Assembly (NCBI GenBank): GCA_002730735.1
Contig: PCAU01000001.1
Location: 272,925 to 336,924, forward strand
Direction of reading: 5' to 3'
DNA from: Acidobacteriota bacterium
GTDB taxonomy: Bacteria; Acidobacteriota; Vicinamibacteria; Vicinamibacterales; UBA823
Length of the DNA stretch: 64,000 bases
The notes below the pieces were generated by a model that saw only the letters and a program-made list of their open reading frames with translations, did not search any database and was not told where the DNA came from. Below are positions 59,170 through 64,000 of the stretch, piece by piece. Both the position numbers and the translations under genes were made by a program. Each line of letters starts with the position of its first letter. Positions within the stretch are counted from its first letter, which is position 1.

Positions 59170-60081
59170 CTAGGGCGTTCCAGAGAGATCTTCGGCGCTG
59201 GCGATATAACTCCGGCGCGCGCGCGCTGTCAGACCGGGTCGTCCAAGGCGCACTTCAAGCATGTGCGGCCTACCGTCAAGCTCGGCTGGCGTGAAGCCGA
59301 TTACATACTGGCTGTGTAACTCTTGAGCGACACGTGTAAATGTGGAGCCGAGGTCGTCATCGCTGCGCAACTCGAAGTAGCCACCGCCTGTTTCTTGAGC
59401 GTACTTCCTCAAGTTGCGATCGGGTCGGCTACGCACCATGCGTCTACCATTAAAATATTCCACCCTGAGACCGATAGCATAGACCATCACTTCTTCCACG
59501 ACTGCGCGCTCGAGCACGTCATCGGAATCAGCGGTGCTGCTTGTGTCGTCGCCGTCGGTGAAAACAAGAATGACGCGGCGTCCTTGAATTCCTTGCAGTG
59601 CGTCGAGGCTGGTGGCGATGGCGTCGTACAGGCGGGTTGGGTTTCCAAAGTCGAGTGTGTCTAATTCGGCAATGAGATGATCGCGGTCACCGGTAAACTC
59701 CGAGGTAAGTTCTACTTTGTCGTTGAACGCTCCGACCCGTCCTCGGTCGCCCGGTAACATTCGGATGAAGAATTGCTCCGCACCTGCCATCAGCAGCTTG
59801 AGCTTGCCGGTCATGCTGGCACTTGTGTCGAGCATAACGACAACCGAGATGGGTTGAACGTCGTTACGAAACACGACGATTTCCTGTCGAACCTCGTTGT
59901 CGTAGATCTCAAAGTCCTCTTTTACGAGGTTGGCTACTAGTCGGTCGTTGCCATCGGTGACCGTTACGTACAAAGGCACAATGTTGGTGCCTGACCTGAA
60001 CAGCGGTACCTGCTGCTGGGCACCAATCGTGGTGATGGTCAGACCGATCAGTCCAAACAAGAGCGTTATCTCGACGCGCAT
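59170..60081 (-). CDS. Exported VWFA-domain protein (Acidobacterial VWFA-related type)
   Basis: A 303-residue protein from ATG 60081 with signal peptide MRVEITLLFGLIGLTITTIGAQQ. The family-specific start is VPLYVTVTDGNDRLVANLVKEDFEIYDN. The von Willebrand A domain follows with VVMLDTSASMTGK (MIDAS DxSxS), GRVGAFND, TRLYDAIATSLDAL and VILVFTDGDD. This combination is the VWFA-related domain first described from Acidobacteria. The role is unknown, likely extracytoplasmic protein binding. A TTG at 60117 would add twelve residues. It converges on the MoaD-like gene. Confidence 0.88.
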   Translation of the reverse strand: MRVEITLLFGLIGLTITTIGAQQQVPLFRSGTNIVPLYVTVTDGNDRLVANLVKEDFEIYDNEVRQEIVVFRNDVQPISVVVMLDTSASMTGKLKLLMAGAEQFFIRMLPGDRGRVGAFNDKVELTSEFTGDRDHLIAELDTLDFGNPTRLYDAIATSLDALQGIQGRRVILVFTDGDDTSSTADSDDVLERAVVEEVMVYAIGLRVEYFNGRRMVRSRPDRNLRKYAQETGGGYFELRSDDDLGSTFTRVAQELHSQYVIGFTPAELDGRPHMLEVRLGRPGLTARARRSYIASAEDLSGTP

Positions 60082-60222
60082 ACCGATGAGATTAACAAGC
60101 GATATGAGTGTGTGCAATAACTGAAAAATTATCGGGAGAGAACCCGACGAAGCGTCAATTTAGGATGATCGCGCCGGCCTTCGTCTAGCTGGTTGGCGTG
60201 AGATATGCTGGGTGATTGAAGG

Positions 60223-61101
60223 ATGACAATGCCCGACGAGCCTAAGTCGACAACGTCAGGTCCGCGCCACGTCGACGCTGCTGAGGCCGAGCAGTTGATC
60301 AGTGAGGGTGAGATCCATCTCCTTGATGTTCGCACACCACAGGAATTCACATCGCTCGGACATATTCCCGAGGCTTTGCTTCTCCCCGTAGAACTCGTCG
60401 CGGCGGCACCGGCTGTCGTGCCGCACGATGACAAACCCGTCCTGGTCTATTGTGAGCACGGCGTTCGGAGTCAACACGCCGCGCAGGTGTTATTGCGGTG
60501 CGGATATAAACAGGTACTCAACTTATCTGGCGGCATGTCCACGTGGCGTGGTAGGCGTGCGTACGATTTGCAGCCGATTGCTGGGCCGTCAGAATGGCTA
60601 CTCGAGAATAGCGATTTCCTGCATGGAGGCGGACTTGCCCTCGACCTAGCCTGCGGGCGTGGACGGCACGTGCTGACGCTGGCAGCCGCTGGGTGGCAAG
60701 TCCGTGGCATCGATCGGAACGCAGAGGTGATTGAGCATCTTCGGGGAGTCGCGAGGTGTCTAGGTCTTCAGGTCAATGTAGAAGTAGTTGACCTAGAGAG
60801 TGGTTCGGTTGACTTGGGTAATACGGTCTATAACCTCATCGTGGTTACCCGTTACTTACATCGCCCACTTTTTCCCGCAATCTGTGACGCGCTTAAGCCT
60901 GGGGGAATACTTCTCTATGAGACTTTCACTATTGACCAGGCTGAGCGAGGACATCCGAAGAATCCAGAGTTCCTTCTGAAGCCTAACGAACTACAGAAGC
61001 TTGTGAGACCACTAGAGATTCTCCGGAAGTATGAGGGTGAGCGCGATGGTCGGATGGTTGCAGCGGTTGTCGCGCGCAAGCCATCCTTTGGTTCGCCATG
61101 A
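60223..61101 (+). CDS. Rhodanese-methyltransferase fusion protein
   Basis: A 292-residue protein. Residues 15-110 are a rhodanese domain with LLDVRTPQEFTSLGHIPEALLLP and the active-site loop VYCEHGVRSQ. Residues 130-285 are a class I SAM-dependent methyltransferase with LALDLACGRGRHVLTLAAAGWQVRGID and LKPGGILLYETFT, resembling TehB/UbiG-like enzymes. The fusion suggests a sulfur, selenium or tellurium compound as acceptor, but this is speculative. GAAGGATGACA precedes the ATG. The PIG-L gene overlaps its stop by four bases. Confidence 0.87.
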   Translation: MTMPDEPKSTTSGPRHVDAAEAEQLISEGEIHLLDVRTPQEFTSLGHIPEALLLPVELVAAAPAVVPHDDKPVLVYCEHGVRSQHAAQVLLRCGYKQVLNLSGGMSTWRGRRAYDLQPIAGPSEWLLENSDFLHGGGLALDLACGRGRHVLTLAAAGWQVRGIDRNAEVIEHLRGVARCLGLQVNVEVVDLESGSVDLGNTVYNLIVVTRYLHRPLFPAICDALKPGGILLYETFTIDQAERGHPKNPEFLLKPNELQKLVRPLEILRKYEGERDGRMVAAVVARKPSFGSP

Positions 61102-61853
61102 GCGCTGCACGGGTCCTATTTAGCTTTGCACATCCCGATGACGAGACCTTCACCGGAGCGGGTGTCGCGTGTCAGTGTGCGGAGGCAGGTGCTCGCCTAG
61201 CACTAGTGACCGCGACCCGTGGCCAAGCTGGGAAGATGGGTGAGCCACCTGTCTGCACGCGTGATGAGCTTCCGGCAACCCGCGAGCGTGAACTCCGTGC
61301 AGCGGCCGAGATTCTTGGCATTCATGAAGTCAGCGTCTTGGATTACCAGGACAAGGCACTTGCCGAAGTGGCGCCGGAACTGATCCGTGCCGATCTTGTG
61401 GCGTTGCTGAGGGCGTTCCGCCCACACATCGTCATCACTTTCGATCCGAACGGCTTAAACCAACACCCCGACCACGTTGCAATCAGCCGCTTCACTTCCG
61501 ACGCGATCGCTGCTGCCGCTGATGCCAGGTGGCCGAGTAATGGGCAGCCACATTCTGTGGATCGTTTACTGTGGACGCCGCCTGTGCCACCGTGGGAGTT
61601 AGCACGACAGGCCGACCTTGCACGGAACCCCGGTATTGATTTCCTGTTTGACATCGCCCGATGGCGCGACCGGAAGGTAGCGGCGCTTCGAGCTCACCGA
61701 ACACAGCACCTTGCCATCAATCGTCTCTGGTTTGACCAAAGAGACGTTAAGAGCTTGCTATCGTTCGAAGCCTATCGGCAGGCTTGGGGACCAGTTCTGC
61801 CGGAGGTGCCGATGAGTCAGTTGCCGCTAACCGACTATGAATCATGCGAATAA
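61098..61853 (+). CDS. PIG-L family deacetylase
   Basis: A 251-residue zinc-dependent N-deacetylase. VLFSFAHPDDETF carries the AHPDD motif (zinc ligands and catalytic base) and NQHPDHVAISRF the distal His ligand; TATRGQAG is also conserved. Members deacetylate GlcNAc conjugates, for example in bacillithiol (BshB), mycothiol (MshB) or GPI synthesis. There is no BshA or BshC in the window. The ATG overlaps the upstream stop (ATGA), so it is translationally coupled to the rhodanese-methyltransferase gene. Confidence 0.9.
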   Translation: MSAARVLFSFAHPDDETFTGAGVACQCAEAGARLALVTATRGQAGKMGEPPVCTRDELPATRERELRAAAEILGIHEVSVLDYQDKALAEVAPELIRADLVALLRAFRPHIVITFDPNGLNQHPDHVAISRFTSDAIAAAADARWPSNGQPHSVDRLLWTPPVPPWELARQADLARNPGIDFLFDIARWRDRKVAALRAHRTQHLAINRLWFDQRDVKSLLSFEAYRQAWGPVLPEVPMSQLPLTDYESCE

Positions 61854-61881
61854 AGAAACAACGAGGGAGGGAGGAGGAATA

Positions 61882-62283
61882 ATGACGGGCGACCGTTGCA
61901 CTCACACTCTGATCACCGGTGAGCATTTTCCTAAGCCGGCCGGTCCGTACTCGCCTGGTGTTAGCTTTGAGCGGCTCGTGTTCGTGTCTGGACAAGGTGC
62001 CGTGGACCCGGCGGCGGGAAAGATCGCGTCAGCTGACACTGAAATGCAGACCGAACAGGTGCTCAAGAACGTTCAGGCGATTTTAGAGGCGTCAGGATCC
62101 GGTTTGGATTACGTCCTTCGATGCGGTGTCTACTTAACGGATATTAGCGAGTTCAAAAAGATGAACGCTGGCTATGAGCGAATGTTTGGTTGCCACCGAC
62201 CTGCTCGGACAACCGTCCAAGTCGCGGCTTTACCGGTGCCAGACATGAAAGTGGAAATCGACGTCATCGCCTATGTGCCATGA
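61882..62283 (+). CDS. RidA family protein
   Basis: A 133-residue trimeric YjgF/RidA protein. GPYSPGVSFERLVFVSGQGAVDP, KNVQAILEASGSGLDYVLRCGVYLTDI and the Arg in HRPARTTVQVAALP are the conserved parts. RidA hydrolyses reactive 2-aminoacrylate and related imines made by PLP dehydratases; two such enzymes (9369 and 18165) lie elsewhere in the window. ATG 61882 is fixed by the strong GGAGGAGGAATA upstream; the frame back to 61837 overlaps the PIG-L gene. Confidence 0.93.
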   Translation: MTGDRCTHTLITGEHFPKPAGPYSPGVSFERLVFVSGQGAVDPAAGKIASADTEMQTEQVLKNVQAILEASGSGLDYVLRCGVYLTDISEFKKMNAGYERMFGCHRPARTTVQVAALPVPDMKVEIDVIAYVP

Positions 62284-62364
62284 ACAATCGGCTGGCGACC
62301 CCGTCGAGGTAAACGGCTCCGTTTCCGGTCGGGTCGAGATCGAGTATCGTTAGGTAGCCCTTTG

Positions 62365-63942
62365 ATGTCCGATAATCATAGCCAGGTCGCCGACCGAGAG
62401 CGCGTTGTTCATGCGTTGACTCGCATCGCTAGGCGGCTACGTCAAGCCCGAGTGATGCGTGAGCTTCTTCATGGGTTTACCTTGTCACTCATCCTTCCGG
62501 TCTCGGTCAGCGTGATTTACCGTTTCGTTGCAATGAGCTGGATGACTGTGGCTGTACTCGTAGGACTGTGGTTGCTCGGGGTGGCGGTCTACGGTGTCAC
62601 AGTGATTCTTCGGAAGGGTACTTTACTGGGCGCCGCCGAGTCTGTAGACCGTCAGGCTGACTTGCACGATGAGTTGACGACGGCATACTGGTTTCATCGT
62701 GAGGGCCGGTCCTCAGGTTGGATTAATTTGCAGCTACACCGCGCTGCTGTCACAGCGGATGACCTCAAGGTTGATCAACTGTATGCCTGGTCGATGCCGC
62801 CTCGCGTGCGAACAACGGTTGGATTACTGGCGCTGCTCATGGTGCTTAACCTGCTGCCCTTGTCGTGGACACGAAGCTGGTTGGAGGCAGGACCACCTCC
62901 CGTGGTGGAGTTCACCGACGCTGACCAGATGTTACTGACAGAGGTCGAACGGATGCTAGCTGAAGCTGCAGCTTTACAGGATGCGGAGCTTCCATCCGAG
63001 ATGCGAGAGGCTCTCGCCGAGCTTCAGCGGGGGTTGCTCACGCGGGAACAAGCGCTGGCTGAACTTGAAAAACTCGAGACAATGCTCGATACGCTCGACT
63101 CAACCGAGCTGAACGACTTGATAGACAGCATGGCCGAAGCGCTCACGTCGACCGATGCGGAGTCGCTCATTGATGCGCTGTCTGATCGAGATTTAGATCG
63201 TGTGGCTGAAGAATTACGTAACTTGTCTGCTGAAATGTCCGACGCAGAGCGGGAGCAACTTCAGGCCGTGCTTAAACAAATAGCCGAGCAGGCGGAAGAC
63301 GAATTCGAGGAACTGGCTGAGAATCTCGCCGATGTGGCCGAGCAACTGGCGAAAGGTGACGAAGAGCAGGCCCAGCAGGCGATGGAGAACCTTGCGCAGG
63401 AGTTAGAGCAACTTGCTCAACAGCAGCAGGGCCAAGAGATTCGCGAAGCTGCGGCCCAAGGCCTCGAACAGTTGCAGCAGGCGCTCAGTGATGATTCGAA
63501 CCAGCTTCAGGCTGCCACAGATGAAATGGCTTCTGGGGATCAGGCCGCAGCTGGAATGCCGCAACCGGGAACCCAAGATCCGGATTCACTGTCGATGCAG
63601 GCTGCCGAAGGTGGGGCACAATCGGCCGAGCAGGGCCAGGGTGACCTGTCGGCCCCCGGTATGGGCGACGAAATCGAGTACGGTACGCCGACTACACTGG
63701 AAGTTGAGCTTCTACCCGAAGTCATGGAGCTTGCGCCCCAGTCAGGTGACGACCCGGGTGAGCAGCTGATTGACGAGCCGAGTCAGGCAGAAGAGTCTAG
63801 TCTGGAATACGAACCTGTCGAGCCAGATGTCACTTACGGTGAGGCCGATCTGCTCAATGCGGATACAATCCCACCGTCATACCGAGAACTCGTCAAACGT
63901 TATTTTCAGGCCGTCGGGCCACGCGGACGACATGATTACTGA
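62365..63942 (+). CDS. DUF4175-like membrane protein with long acidic coiled coil
   Basis: A 525-residue protein. Hydrophobic segments lie at about 40-60, 64-84 and 149-167. From residue 185 to 400 there is a long acidic helical region, rich in Glu, Gln and Leu with heptad-like spacing (for example LAENLADVAEQLAKGDEEQ), followed by a low-complexity tail and a final PPSYRELVKRYFQAVG, which is typical of the C terminus of proteins upstream of MoxR/BatA operons. I recognise it as DUF4175-like. The next gene, a MoxR ATPase, starts inside its last codons. A stress or envelope role is likely from context. ATG 62365 is preferred over the adjacent TTG. Confidence 0.78.
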   Translation: MSDNHSQVADRERVVHALTRIARRLRQARVMRELLHGFTLSLILPVSVSVIYRFVAMSWMTVAVLVGLWLLGVAVYGVTVILRKGTLLGAAESVDRQADLHDELTTAYWFHREGRSSGWINLQLHRAAVTADDLKVDQLYAWSMPPRVRTTVGLLALLMVLNLLPLSWTRSWLEAGPPPVVEFTDADQMLLTEVERMLAEAAALQDAELPSEMREALAELQRGLLTREQALAELEKLETMLDTLDSTELNDLIDSMAEALTSTDAESLIDALSDRDLDRVAEELRNLSAEMSDAEREQLQAVLKQIAEQAEDEFEELAENLADVAEQLAKGDEEQAQQAMENLAQELEQLAQQQQGQEIREAAAQGLEQLQQALSDDSNQLQAATDEMASGDQAAAGMPQPGTQDPDSLSMQAAEGGAQSAEQGQGDLSAPGMGDEIEYGTPTTLEVELLPEVMELAPQSGDDPGEQLIDEPSQAEESSLEYEPVEPDVTYGEADLLNADTIPPSYRELVKRYFQAVGPRGRHDY

Positions 63943-64000
63943 AATCGACCAGCAAATTGCACAGTTCCAGCAAAACTTTGCGCTCGCTACTGAAGAAATC
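63932..64000 (+). CDS. MoxR-family AAA ATPase, N-terminal fragment
   Basis: From ATG 63932 the frame is open to the window end (23 codons): MITEIDQQIAQFQQNFALAT and then EEI. It overlaps the DUF4175-like gene by 11 bp. The short visible part cannot prove the family; the call rests on the start of MoxR proteins, which have a helix of this kind before the AAA module, and on the usual gene order DUF4175-MoxR-DUF58-BatA. Confidence 0.55.
   Translation, partial: MITEIDQQIAQFQQNFALATEEI

Noticed and set aside
1-64000. CRISPR arrays, prophage, insertion sequences and replication origin
   Set aside because: No repeat-spacer pattern, integrase, transposase, terminal inverted repeats, or DnaA-box cluster was seen.

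Overview
The window is a gene-dense chromosomal segment from a moderately GC-rich bacterium. I see no phage, transposon, CRISPR or conjugative genes. Several features point to Acidobacteriota, perhaps the Vicinamibacteria side of the phylum: a VWFA protein of the type first named in Acidobacteria, a duplicated ThyX-like protein, a DUF4175-like gene running into a MoxR ATPase, an Sdh1-type succinate dehydrogenase, and many one-gene functions packed with 1-11 bp overlaps. This placement is an inference from gene content. Most starts are ATG, but GTG and TTG are frequent.

Layout. 1-2.6 kb: a PYROXD2-like flavin oxidoreductase (cut by the window edge) diverges from a GcvT-like folate enzyme. 2.7-6.6 kb: a succinate dehydrogenase operon. 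6.6-17.2 kb: an anchored peptidase, a HypE-like AIR synthase, ribA, amino acid catabolism and transport, an iodotyrosine-deiodinase-like nitroreductase, a ketopantoate reductase, TauE, Smr, QueF, HU and LipB. 17.4-27.7 kb: an SDR, threonine deaminase, the proton-translocating transhydrogenase operon ending in an FHA gene, YgfZ, a MutY/MutT pair and a cobalamin adenosyltransferase. 27.7-30.5 kb: an isoprenoid pair (phytoene/squalene synthase and geranylgeranyl-reductase-like protein). 30.6-38 kb: ThiI, Nudix, deformylase, duplicated ThyX, thioesterase, a hidden selenoprotein gene, an MBL hydrolase and an M20 peptidase. 38-43 kb: SirB1-like, DUF1684 and TPR proteins, and a serine hydrolase/NamZ fusion for cell-wall recycling. 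43-48 kb: heme A synthesis (ctaA, ctaB) with an ABC exporter, DUF420 and a cupredoxin lipoprotein. 48-54.4 kb: M23 peptidase, tRNA-Glu, PheC-like dehydratase and periplasmic binding, thioredoxin-like and NHL lipoproteins. 54.7-59.1 kb: an imino-acid cluster (ornithine-cyclodeaminase family, proline-racemase family) followed by a tungsten-type aldehyde oxidoreductase and a MoaD-like protein. 59.2-64 kb: VWFA protein, rhodanese-methyltransferase, PIG-L deacetylase, RidA, DUF4175-like protein and the start of MoxR.

The most interesting item is a short glutaredoxin-like gene at 35097-35321 that ordinary gene calling misses because it carries two in-frame TGA codons. One sits at the CxxC-type active site (U-P-Y-T) and one at the C terminus (U-G-V-stop). 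A SECIS-like hairpin follows the second TGA at nearly the spacing seen in E. coli fdhF. It looks like a dual-selenocysteine member of the UXX-star type of small selenoproteins. Other points of note are the IYD homologue, the hydrolase/NamZ fusion, the oxidoreductase with a ubiquitin-like partner carrying an extra tail after Gly-Gly, the duplicated ThyX with complementary motif losses, and very short divergent intergenic regions with overlapping bidirectional -10 elements.
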